Shown here in pieces: positions 37,186 to 48,440 of a DNA stretch of 64,000 bases. Both the position numbers and the translations under genes were made by a program. Each line of letters starts with the position of its first letter. Position 1 is the first letter of the stretch. The stretch comes from Bugulina stolonifera (Eukaryota; Bryozoa; Gymnolaemata; Cheilostomatida; Bugulidae): assembly GCA_935421135.1 (NCBI GenBank), contig OW285193.1:8240496-8304495 (forward strand), written 5' to 3'. A model generated the notes under the pieces. The model saw only the letters and a program-made list of their open reading frames with translations. It did no database searches and was not told the DNA's origin.

Positions 37186-40100
37186 ATGGCTGAGGAAGCG
37201 GAATCAACGCTGCCACTTGTTGAATTATTTGTCAAGGTAACAAAACAAACAATTACATTTATTTTATTTTTATTTTTAATTTGAAATTTCATGTGTGTTA
37301 GACTTAAATATATAATATGAATTTAATAGTTAATAAATAATAATATTATTATATTTATTGACAAACAAACGTTAACCTGCTGTTAAATTTTGTTTGTTAA
37401 ATACCAATTTAATAAAGTTTGTTATTATTGATTAAAATTTATTCAATTGTATTAAATTATAATTATTATTTATAATAATAATTATTATACTTATTATTAT
37501 TCTCTCATGTTTTTTGAAATTTTAGTTTTTATATTTCTCAATTAAAGTTGAAGTTTTATTATTTGTTTTAATGCAAGTTTGAAACCACTAGGTCCACATG
37601 AAACATTTGCATTCCTTGATTGAATGAATGAATGTTATTGTTTTACAGGCCTTGCCATGTTCTTGTTATAGTTTTTAATTTTATAGTCTAAAAGTAAATC
37701 CAATTCAATGCCAATGCATGGACTACCTCGTATCTCCTATGGTTTTGGTTACTCTTACTTTTACCAACTTTGAAACCTGACGCTGTTCTATGAATTATAA
37801 ATACTGACTGTGACTGTAGGCAATTATGAATGTCACTGAGTAGTACTAAGCAAATGGGAATAATATAGTGCAGTCTAAGTTTATTTTTCAAATATTACTA
37901 TCTGATAGTAAATATCAATATGTTAGTATTGGTGTATCCCATTGACTGGTAGTATTATAGACTTTACTATTATATCACTAAGCTATTAGTGATATAATAG
38001 TAAAGTCTATAATACTACCAGTCAATGGGATACACCAATACTAACATATTGATATTTACTATCAGATAGTAATATTTGAAAAATAAACTTAGACTGCACT
38101 ATATTATTCCCATTTGCTTAGTACTACTCAGTGACATTCATAATTGCCTACAGTCACAGTCACAGAGATGCCAGACTCGAGTTAAAGACTCTCACTCGAG
38201 TTAATTCAAGCAACATTTTATGGCTTATTAGAAAGACTCGTAACTTGAATATACAGCTGTCAAAAACTGTAACTTGAATTGTAATTCAATTATGGCTATG
38301 ATCAAAGACTCTTAACTCACACATCATTATGTTGAAATATTCAATAACTCGAGTTTTCATTGGGCAGCTGTGAATTGTAATGAATTGAAATAACCACAGT
38401 TATAACCACCAACCACAAATATAACACATTTTACACTAAAACTGTGACATTTTGCTTTGAAATTTGAACCTCTGACACCATTTCCTAACAACTTTTCACC
38501 ATAAGCTAAATAATAACCCATTAACTCTATAAAAAGACTCGAGTTAAACAAGAAAAGAATTGAATTGAAACTTGCTTGTAGTTAACTTGGAAAACTTGAC
38601 AAAAACTTGAGTTTCTGGGGACATGTAAATATTTAACTCGTAACTTGAAAGTGTTGATCTGTCACTGAAAGAATTGACTTGTAACTTGAAGAGTCACAAC
38701 TAAGAGTTGGCCATGGAAACTTGAGTTTCCAAAATAAAACTTGTACACATCTCTGCTAATAGCATCGTATCACATTAATCATAATAATGAGTATAGTGCG
38801 GAATTTGCTGGTATTTTGGATGCCCTAAAGTGAGTCTGTAATATACATGTAATTGTTCTGCATTACTTTTTACTGTTCATCAATGATTTTCTGGAGCACA
38901 AATAGCTCAGCTAAAAACTTGTCTACAGTTACAGTAGGGAAGGCCCATTTAGTAATACCAGGTTTATGGCTTCATTTGTATCAAAAATTTTTGGCAGTTT
39001 AAATGATATATTAGTGTTTTAATATTAACCTCAGAACAAAATACATGTGGTCAGATAGCTGGAGCTACAATCATGTAGAATAAAATATCACCACAATAGC
39101 TCAAGCAGCTGCAATAGTACGAACTAAAACCTGTGGCAGCTTCACACCTCAGTTTACCTAGTACCATACCGTTCAACTGACACACAACTCAATGAATAAT
39201 CTATACAGTAACATGTTGTCTTCATCCATTTTGGTAGATAGTATTTGTCTATTGTATATTTTTTCACCCTTTGACAAAATATTGCTATATGTTTTTGATA
39301 TCAGTGACATTGGCTAATATTCGGTTGTTACTTTGTATTATAAAGTAAGCCTTACTGTTTGGCGAGTTGATATAGTACAACATATGAAGTTACAGTCGTT
39401 AACACATGCTTAATTTCACCCTGACGAAGCTTTTACAAAATTGATTCCACTTCACTCCTATTTGTGTAGTAGGTCCAATGTATGTATATAAAAGTTTTCG
39501 TACTTTGAGAAATATCATTTTGGCATGCTAATCACGCAATTTGATTTTCATGTCAAAGCTGTGCTTGTATAACCAGATTATATAGCCTTGTGTATACGGG
39601 CCCCTTGTATAGTTTTAGTCCATGTCATTATTAACCTACTCTAGATGTGTATTTGGATGATTGTAAACTGTTTGAGAAGCACTTGATGTGTTTAATTAAC
39701 AAGATCACTTACACTGTCCACTATACATAACGTTGTTTTACTAGATGTTCCACTAAGGACTCAACTTATGTAGTTTGCAAAATGATCATAACCTATCCTA
39801 TGTCAAAATAACTGTGCTGCTCCATATTGTTTTACGATAATTTGGTCACTATACTTGCTATCCTAATCCGGTAATCGTGAGACCGGTACCCCCACGTGAG
39901 TTTTATGGATGTGATTTGACATAACTATCAGTGCTTACTGCTACTTATGAGACTTGGAGGGATATAGAGTTTATCTCAACAGCCAACTTTATCTCACCTG
40001 CTGCTTAGTGTAGCTGGTCTAACTTACCTGACTCCTCCCACATATCTAAAGCCTTATCTATATATGACGCTTCACATTCCAACTAGTTTGAATGTTTTGG

Positions 40101-43100
40101 TCATTGACTATTTCATCTCTATTTGACTCTTTCCCTGAAACAATAGCAGCCATACGTGTTTACATCAGTAGTTTCTAGAATGCTATGTAATTTATGAGGG
40201 CTTATGAATAGAATATGGAAATTGCAAGCAATATTCACGAATACATTTCCCTGTGGAATCTTTCTTTCTTTATAGAAGTTAGTAATCAGTAGACTGTTAC
40301 ATAAAACAGAAAAGAGTGGTGTTGAGCCGGCTGTGATATACAACCTTCAGTTGTGCAAGATACATTGTACATGTATGTGCAAGCAAGCACTATAATATAC
40401 AGTACTGTGTGTAATAAAAATAAACTTGATTTGTAGGCGTCTAGCATTGATAAGGAGAGAAAGGGATCATGCCCCATGTGTCAGCAATGGTTTATGGCAT
40501 TCTATATTCTCTCAGAGCAAGGCTACTGTGATCTACTAGTCACTACTATCGTGTCCGAGAATCCCCCCAAATACTTTGTAGAACTTGGAACCAGTAAAAG
40601 GTTACCAGATGTTCGAGTTGTTAAAGGTAATCTATGTTCTATGATACCTTCCAGTATACAGCACACTTATATGCCGAATGTTTTGGCATATTTACAACAT
40701 ATTAGTGTTATTGAATCCAAATGAAAGCCAAATTATTTTATGGAATCGACTGGATAATCTTAGGCCAACTGGTCTACAGATCTGGCTACTGTAGGCCTAT
40801 TTGTTGTAGTGGCATATTTGTATGCTACAGTGACATAGGCCCTATCTACTTTTGTGATAAAAAATTGTTTTTGAGTTTTAGATTTTAGTTTTTGCAGTAA
40901 CCTTTTTGATAGTAAATAAACACATACGCTTGCCAACTGCTACTATCCATGTAGGTTTTGTACTGGTAGGTTTAATATCAGTTATTGTGATAATTCATAT
41001 ATCACGCTAGCTATTATGCTAGTATAATAAATTATGTAGACAAATTGAAAATTCCTTGCATAAACTAACATCAAATAAATTATATATTTTTAAAATTGTA
41101 ATATGATGCAGCTGATAACCCTATACCAGTAACCTTTTTCATTTTCAGTAACATGTAGACCTATCATACAAGTTATTTTTGCACCTAGCTTACGTATTAT
41201 TTACTGTTCCACAACGTCCCCCAATAATTGACTTAGATATGGATGTGCTACAGGGTATACAGAATGTACACGGAAGTGTTTTTTAAAGTGAGCCACTTTT
41301 TACTCAATATTCACACATTTTCTTTCCTAGCATAAGCAGGTCTACGCTGCAACTAACTAATGGTAATATGTGTGTGCTATATACTGTATATAGGTCAGCT
41401 AAACTAATGGTAATGTTTATTGTACTGTATATAGGTCAGCTAAACGGACTGGGTGTGACGGATCACTAATGGTAATATGTGTGTGTTATATACTGTATAT
41501 AGGTCAGCTAAACGGAGTAGACGTGACGGATCTAATCTGTGACACTAACGATGAGATTGAAGAGTTCATGAGAAAGTTTGGTTGTGAGGATCTGCTCACT
41601 TGGAAAGAGTCAAAGGCAGAGCAGGCAGCCGAGGATGTGTTCGCTGACTTATATCGAGTGAGTTTACACTATTCCGACTTTATGCTGACACTATTATACT
41701 GACACCATGCTGACACTATTATACTAACACCATGCTGTGACACTATTATACTGATACCATACTGACACCATTCGTGCAGAAGTACCTTGATGATCAGGCT
41801 ACTTTGAACTCTTCACCAGTTGATGGGAACATTTATTAAATTTACTAGACTGACCTTAGTCAGTGAGACAGTGGTGACTAGGGCTACAAATAATGTCTCT
41901 TGGCTGTCATGTTGTTGATGTTTGTGCGTGCCTACTATTCTACGCAAACTGTCTCAGATTTAGCAACATAGTTATTTCTACATATTAAATCATTCTATGT
42001 AGACCTACTAACAGTTGTTGGTAGACTCTATAAGTTATATAGAAATTCTTAGTATGTAATCACTATTACAGTCACGAGTATAGCCTAATATCAAAGTTTA
42101 TATATTACTAAGTTTTTCCACAGTGTTCTGCGCCAATAGAATCACTCTAAACCTTACTTAATAAAAAGCCTAGCCGAAAGTAGTTGAGCGGTCAATGAAA
42201 AATTACCGATGAAACAATGGAGATTTTCTTAAGAGTGGCGAAAGATTGTTCTTAGATTGGCTAGAAGTACCTGTGATGCTAGCCCATTATTTTCAGGACA
42301 CATGATGTTAATAGGCCTACTGATAGCATCAATAGAAGAGGTAAGCATTTAGAGAAACTTAAACATGGGGAAAAAGCCCAAATAGTTTGAGTCATCCTAC
42401 TGAGCATGTGGTCTAGCCGTGCAGACCAAAGATGGTAAATATACTCTCTTTGCGCAGACTGTCAACTACTTTTGGCTCGTTACATCAACCAGTATATTTT
42501 TGTAGTCTAAGTGTTCGTCATAGATTGGGCGCTCGCCAACGAGTAACGTTCTGGCGAGTTTGTTGAGAGAACCACGACAAATTACTATGCACATCGTTTA
42601 CTGGATAAATTTGGTATATAGAAACTTTGCTAATACTACTCTTATAGGACTTCAATGGACTCCTACAAACAGGAAATACTGACAGAGTGAACAAAGTGCT
42701 GATAAATCTCGACAGGTACCTCCAGCAGCAAGGTACCAAGTTTGTACTGAAGGACACGCCCACATACGCAGACTGCCAGCTCTTACCCAAGCTACAGCAT
42801 CTCAGAGTCGCTGCCAAGGTTTGTGTCAGCGTTTCTATTGTAGTTATAGCATACATGGAATCCTAGCATTTTCATACATGGAAAGCTACATGTTTACTCG
42901 CTACTGTAATTAATATAGTTGTGGGTGTGATTAAGTGGATGCATTTAGAAACCAGTCCTTATCTAAGGGTGGTGGTGGTGTTAGGGCCGTCTATAATAGT
43001 CGTGTATCAGTAGGGTTAATAAGTGACGTGTTATCTCTACCCGGTGTTTGCTGAGGGCTGGTGTCACTTACCATATCATAATGGTATAACTCATACTAAC

Positions 43101-44906
43101 TGGTGACTCCATTCAACTACCTACACGCAGACACGCCTTCTTAATCACCTAAAGTAGTATATGTAGTAAATAATATAATATGTAGTAGTCTATAAATATT
43201 ATTTATAATATTTCCATGTATGTCATGTAGCCTATCAGATATCTGTTTCAATTTGTAGTAATTACAAATTGGTAACTTTCCCTTGAATATGAGTGAGATA
43301 TTAAAATACTTACGTCTTGACCTGTGTAGGCCTATATAGTTACCTCTTGCTGGGATCATAAAGGTACCAGTACACCACTGAGTTAACTTGGTGTAGTTTG
43401 TTTTGGACCTATGCTGAATTGTCTTCTCACTGTACCTATAACTATCCATGTACTAGTGCTAGTCTATAATAACTGTCAATTTATTTTACATGTACCTTGT
43501 GGATAATTTGCTCTCTGCTGTTGCTAGTAGGTTGGGACAGTGCTTATTGTTGTAAGCTAGGTCATAGGCTAGTTGATAGTATAGCCTTGTAACCCACTAC
43601 TTGTTTATCCTGATCTTGTTTACCTGAGCATGTAGTTACAAGTAGGCCTAATTATATAGAGATTATGGCATTAGTCTTTTAGACACCTAGTGTTGGTTAT
43701 GTCATACAGATGTAGTAATATAACACTACTGAGTACTACTAGCTATTACTACTAGTGTTACATAGGACTATATTATGTTATGTACATGTGTTATATAGGT
43801 AGCAATGAATATCTATATAATTATTGTATACATTACACAACTTGTAGTATCTAATACAACTATCTAGCCTATCATAAGATAAATCTAAAGGAGTATTGGC
43901 TATTCTCCACATTACTATATTCTAGTCTCTCATAATAGTTAGTCTGGTCTAGGATCTGTTCATGTAATATATTCTAGAGTGTAGGGGTGGGAGATGGTAT
44001 CTAGACTACATTATAAGTTCCCCTCTGTAATGTAGTCCTTCAATACCAATAATGTTCACTATTTTACCTGCAGTTATTACTCAAATTTAGAGTTGTCTTC
44101 CTTGAATTCTAATATATATAATATAGGCATGATAGTCTATCAGCATGCTAGTGAAATCCTCTGTTGTGGGCGGGTGCTGAACTTCAGTAGTCTTTCCCTG
44201 TGGAGTCAGAGAGACTTACCATGCCTATGCTACAGTATGTTATGAACATTGAACTAACTCACACAGTAGGCTTATATCTGCATCATAAACTACACGAGTA
44301 CTGTTTTACCAGTTCTATCGAGAGTTTGACATCAGTCCATCATGCATCCACATCTGGAAATATCTGAAGAACTCGTATGAGCTGGAAGTGTTTGAGAAAT
44401 CGGTACCGTGTGACCAGGACATTATTAAACACTATGAGATGAAGGTACGTAGGCCACTTGTTAGCAAACCTTTATCATTCTAGCTAGTGTGTGTGACGTT
44501 CCACATGGTAAAAGTGCCATTAGAAAATGTCAGTTTATCAACAGCTGTGATTAGGGATTGAACGATGCTGTACGACTTCCTGTACGTCTACTAAATATCT
44601 GTTTGTCATTCTACATTTTCAAATGAATATGATTTTCTCTATTTGAATGTGTAGACTATGTTGTTATTTCCAAGCAATAGATGTACAAATGTAAGTCTTA
44701 CATACTCATAGGTCATATCATGGTATAATATATCATGTATACATATGCATAAATGTATCTACCTGCGTGTAAATGTATTTACCTGCGTGCAGGTGCCTGG
44801 TGTCAAGGTAACTACTAATCGAAACCCTAACTTGATGAAAGAGACCTATACAAAGGATATCCCTGAAGAGGTTGCCTCCTCATTGGCTGGGGCAGCTGCC
44901 GAGTAG
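37186..44906 (+). CDS. chloride intracellular channel-like protein (CLIC)
   Basis: Exons (plus): 37186-37236, 40437-40626, 41503-41657, 42648-42818, 44313-44444, 44793-44906, giving 270 aa with all phases agreeing. The N-terminal thioredoxin-fold half has LPLVELFVK, then SCPMCQQWFMAF with Cys29-x-x-Cys32 at the glutaredoxin-like site, then LPDVRVVKGGQLNGVDV and DTNDEIEEFM, matching the CLIC GGQLP ... TNKIEEFL region. The helical C-terminal half has DRYLQQQGTKFV, then the hallmark YADCQLLPKLQHLRVAAKFY, and a helix IHIWKYLKNSYELEVFEKS. CLICs are soluble GST-fold proteins with oxidoreductase activity that can associate with membranes. The tail after the fold (VPGVKVTTNRNPN ... GAAAE) is longer than in vertebrate CLICs. 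Intron 1 is 3.2 kb and carries a palindrome and a MITE. Orthology to a particular CLIC paralogue is not claimed. Confidence 0.9.
37805..38162. repeat. perfect palindrome, 177-bp arms, 4-nt spacer
   Basis: The left arm 37805-37981 and right arm 37986-38162 are exact reverse complements by eye across the whole length. The spacer is 37982-37985. It lies in CLIC intron 1. The arm sequence has no coding content. Confidence 0.95.
38163..38755. mobile_element. possible hAT-like MITE rich in ACTCGAGTT/AACTTGA words
   Basis: It starts CAGAGATG and ends CATCTCTG, an 8-bp perfect inverted end with partial further matching (ACTCGAGTT versus ACAAGTTTT). The interior is a run of degenerate GACTCGAGTTAA and TAACTTGAA repeats. 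The left end abuts the palindrome exactly. No 8-bp target duplication is visible, so the call is tentative. Confidence 0.45.
41355..41535 (+). repeat. partial tandem triplication of CLIC exon 3 start
   Basis: The acceptor-plus-exon block (TAATGGTAATATGTGTGTG ... TATATAG, then GTCAGCTAAAC) occurs at about 41355-41405, 41402-41464 and 41465-41535. Only the third continues into the full exon. The second decoy exon (from 41434) reads GQLNGLGVTDH and then a stop. Confidence 0.85.
42172..42477. mobile_element. possible MITE in CLIC intron 3
   Basis: Inverted ends of 16 bp with one mismatch: AGCCGAAAGTAGTTGA (42172-42187) and TCAACTACTTTTGGCT (42462-42477). There is no clear target duplication and no coding content. 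Confidence 0.5.
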
Positions 44907-45783
44907 TGGATACTAGACACTACCAAACTATTACCTGTTGTCAAAGCCATGCATTAGTTAGGGGAGATAATTCCTAACTGCTTCACACACTGATGATCAG
45001 CTACACTCTTCACTGTCATACCTCACTAGTCCTGTTTACCACTCTTTACATTCACAATTTGTTACGTAGCATTATCATATTCACTACACATTTTCTATTA
45101 GATTTATAGCATTGTTATTATATGGCAGAATTGTCTTTTTGCTTTACACTGGGAATTATTTTCCAACAATTACAATTTTCTAAGGTCATGGCCAGTGGTT
45201 GCTCCCAACACAAGGATACATTGACTGAGTTCTAAGTCCTAAGCTCTCTGTAGAACTTACAGCTACCCCAGGCTAATTGATTTACTGAACAAACTGAATC
45301 AACTAACGTTACTGTATTATTATGTGCTGAGAACAGATGCTAGTTTTCAATGTTGCTACTAAATATCTATTTATAACAAACTCATGATTATGCATTGATT
45401 TCCTAGTCTGGCTATGTTATGCTATAATTAAAGCAATATTTACCATATGAAACTAATTTTTATTCTGCAACACTTGCAGCACCCAAATAACTCTTTAGAA
45501 CATGGGCATGCATATAAAAATACTCTTATTCCAAAATGCGGAAAAGGAAAAAACACATTTACACTTTACAGTATGACAAAATGTAGGTCACTGTCAGTCT
45601 TGTGCAAAACTATTATATATTACAAAAAGACCAATTCCTGCCTTTAAAAAGGTACATCACCACTAAATATGCAAGAGCATAGCTGGTCAACAGTATATTT
45701 CATAACATTCATAACATAAAAAATTGTATCATTGTATGGAATGACTGACAGTATCCATACATGCTATATACTGTTAAGGTGTA
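44907..45783. other. 3' flank of CLIC gene
   Basis: No gene seen. ATTAAA at 45427-45432 is the best candidate poly(A) signal for the CLIC gene, but it is about 520 nt from the stop. Confidence 0.35.
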
Positions 45784-45791
45784 CATGTACA

Positions 45792-46090
45792 CAGTGGTCA
45801 AAGTCTAAGAAAAGAGGTGGGGGGTCTCTAGGGTAGCAGACATAATCACTTGAGGGGCGCCTGAGCGCCATCCCGGAAATTGGAAACTTTATCAAAATTA
45901 GACACCGAAATAATGCAAAATGCAAGAACTTCAGGTTAAAATATGGTCCAAGATCTTAAGATAAAATATGGTCCAATTTGTATTATTATTATAATAGCAA
46001 TCTTCAGGGGGTCTATCAGTCTGAGAGACCCCCTGAAACTTATGGTGGGGGGACTGAGACCCCCAAAGACCCCCCCAACTTTGACCACTG
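45792..46090. mobile_element. hAT-type MITE, 299 bp, 8-bp target duplication
   Basis: The ends are CAGTGGTCAAAGTC and AACTTTGACCACTG (13 of 14 matching as inverted repeats), the CAGTG start typical of hAT elements. It is flanked by a perfect 8-bp direct repeat CATGTACA at 45784-45791 and 46091-46098, the hAT target length. The interior has C-runs and an AGGGGGTCT/AGACCCCC inversion but no transposase. Confidence 0.92.
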
Positions 46091-46354
46091 CATGTACAGT
46101 GTGCTGTAGTCAATACTACACCTCTAAAATAAGTAGCACTATCAGTGGAGCATATATAAATTATGACTGGGAATTCATTTCAACCACATTGTATGCTCAT
46201 TTTCCTTTCTCCTTGAAGTAATCAGCTAAAACAACGTGAAGAAATAATGTAGTACAAACTAAGAGTTATCTTACCAATGCAATGTTACATTAGGGGACAA
46301 CTCCTTATATCGGTGAAGTTGCTAATATGATGCAGTAACTGTAAAGGTATATAC

Positions 46355-46731
46355 AAAGATAGTGGAAGGGAAGATCAGACACTCAGGCCAAAAACTGTCC
46401 GTCCCCCGCCTCCAAACGCGGTCCGGACAAAGCAAAGAGTTGTGCTACCCTGTACACAAATCCGGTCTTGCTATTGGTGTTCCGCCGGCCAATCAGATAA
46501 TATTGCTAACAGCGGCATCGAATAGGCAGTCTACTTATACAAACGGTATATTCTTAGAAAGAGCGCAACAGTTAAGCCGTGGTTTCTCGAAACTAGTCTA
46601 TCAGCCATCTAAATGTTCAACACATTTAAGGCGGGAAAGTGGATCGCGGAACGTCGGGACCGCCAAATTGGGCGTATTTGGTGGGACAGGGTTTTGTCAT
46701 TGAGTGTCTGATCTTCCCTTCCACTATCTTT
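46355..46731. mobile_element. 377-bp MITE with 9-bp target duplication (MULE-like)
   Basis: Perfect inverted ends of about 31 bp begin AAAGATAGTGGAAGGGAAGA and weaken inward (AAACTGTCC / GGACAGG). It is flanked by a 9-bp direct repeat GGTATATAC at 46346-46354 and 46732-46740. A 9-bp duplication with long ends fits Mutator-like elements. The interior is GC-rich and non-coding, and the open frame 46362-46703 is an artefact of the element. Confidence 0.9.
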
Positions 46732-47082
46732 GGTATATACACATTACACTGTATTAGTTATTTGCTTTACAAAAATAAAATTGAATTGCTCATATGCTGC
46801 ATACATGACCCCAAAAGAAAGAAAATAATTTTGAGTTGCTTGAATGTGAACCCAGTAGCTCATAAGAAAAACTTATGGAACGTACACCAAAACATTCTAG
46901 ATAGTATGCTTGTATGCCCATACAAAAGTTGAGCACAGAAAATTTTGAAATATTAACATACACTATGACTATGGTGTGTATTTACATAAACAGTGCAGGC
47001 TGTTTTAACCAAATTCAGCATCATTTGCATCTATATGTAATGTGGAAATTGATCCAAGCAGCATTTCTAACAGACTGGGCTC

Positions 47083-47088
47083 TTTATT
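47083..47088 (-). terminator. candidate poly(A) signal of profilin-4 gene
   Basis: AATAAA on the minus strand, 37 nt past the PFN4 stop codon. Confidence 0.5.
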
Positions 47089-47124
47089 AGAAGTAGCAAC
47101 ATTACATGATGACATAGACACAAT

Positions 47125-48440
47125 TTAACCTAGGTACCATCTTCCTAAAGTTTTGAGTTTTAGGGGACAGTGGTGTGTGCACATTATCAAAGTTTTACAA
47201 TCTATCACCCATCTCCAACCAAACCCTTCTACATTTTGGAGCTCGGAAGTCGAAACTAAGGCTATAGTGACAGCAGGTATAAACATGACAGCCACATCAA
47301 TTACACATACACTTGCAAAGTACATGTATTTGTACTTACCTAGTCTTTCCACTGCTTCCACACATACACTGGGATACATACTTGCTGTGTATGTTGCAGC
47401 TATTACTAGTGTTTGAGTCCTAACTAGTACTAGTCCTTTGTTACTCTAAACACAATCATACACATGTTATGCAAGTAGATATTGTAATAGATACATTGTA
47501 TTGCAAAATATGTAAATATTATTATGTATAATTATAGCTGTTAATAACTACATTTTTATCCGGTTTTATCTGCAAAGAGCAGACAACTTCAAAGTGACCA
47601 ACAATTTTCAATCCGCACATTACAAATTCAAATAAGTTTCCAATTTTAACCTAATAAATAGAGATAACACCAAAATAGCAAAATCATGACTTGATGTCCA
47701 TACACCAAGTACCCACAACAAGTAGAAACATTTAAAGTGTGAAAATGACTGACCGTTGATATTCTAACACGAAAATACATACAGATTATATGATTATACG
47801 TGTACTATTACTCGTGTGATGACTTTATACACTTACACATTTAGCATAGATTGAGTTCTTATCAGACCTGACACACTTATACTGACTGTCATCATAGTAG
47901 ATTCCCTCCTCCCGGGTGGTAGCGGGGTTCTTGAATGTGTTCACCATCATATGGGTCTGATCATTGGTTAGCTGTATGTTACATATAGATATTAATTAAT
48001 ATACAGACAGTATACAAGTTGAAATAATTATCGCTGCTACATATAAAATATTATAATAGCATTAATATTTTACACTCCACAGTATGATGGGAAGATTGGA
48101 CATGCAGATGTTGATTTTATTCAAAACAAGAATCTGTTATGGAAAATGAGACGTAATGAGGTGCAGCCATTGAGGATCAGTCACAAACTGGGTAGATCAA
48201 TATGAAATAAGATCATTGTAGCATTTATGTACATAAGCTACTTGTAAGTTTATTCTATACAGTAGCTGATGGTGGTGCAATATTTGGGCACACTAGGTAC
48301 GTGGGAAAATAATAGATGATTACCTGAAACCCCACAGAACTTGCACGGATATTTCCATCCTTACGCCGTAGTATGGCGCATTGTGAGACATGGCCAGTTC
48401 CTATGAGAGCATCATGTATTAAACTCTGTAGCTGATTCAT
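47125..48440 (-). CDS. PFN4: profilin-4
   Basis: Exons (minus): 48324-48440, 47837-47971, 47340-47445, 47125-47144, giving 125 aa against about 129 in vertebrate PFN4. The match runs the full length: MNQLQSLIHDALIGTGHV at the N-terminus, FKNPATTREEGIYYDD and YKCVRSDKNSIYAK in the middle, and LVIAATYTASMYPSVCVEAVERLG near the end. The final exon is only 20 nt (RWYLG and stop). Profilin-4 is a divergent profilin that in mammals is testis-enriched and associated with sperm-head and acrosome shaping. It is reported to bind phosphoinositides rather than actin. The first ATG matches the family start. It is divergent from the FAM228-family gene, whose first ATG lies 2.0 kb away. Confidence 0.93.

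Noticed and set aside
46362..46703. 113-residue plus frame
   Set aside because: Entirely inside the 377-bp MITE with inverted ends and target duplication.
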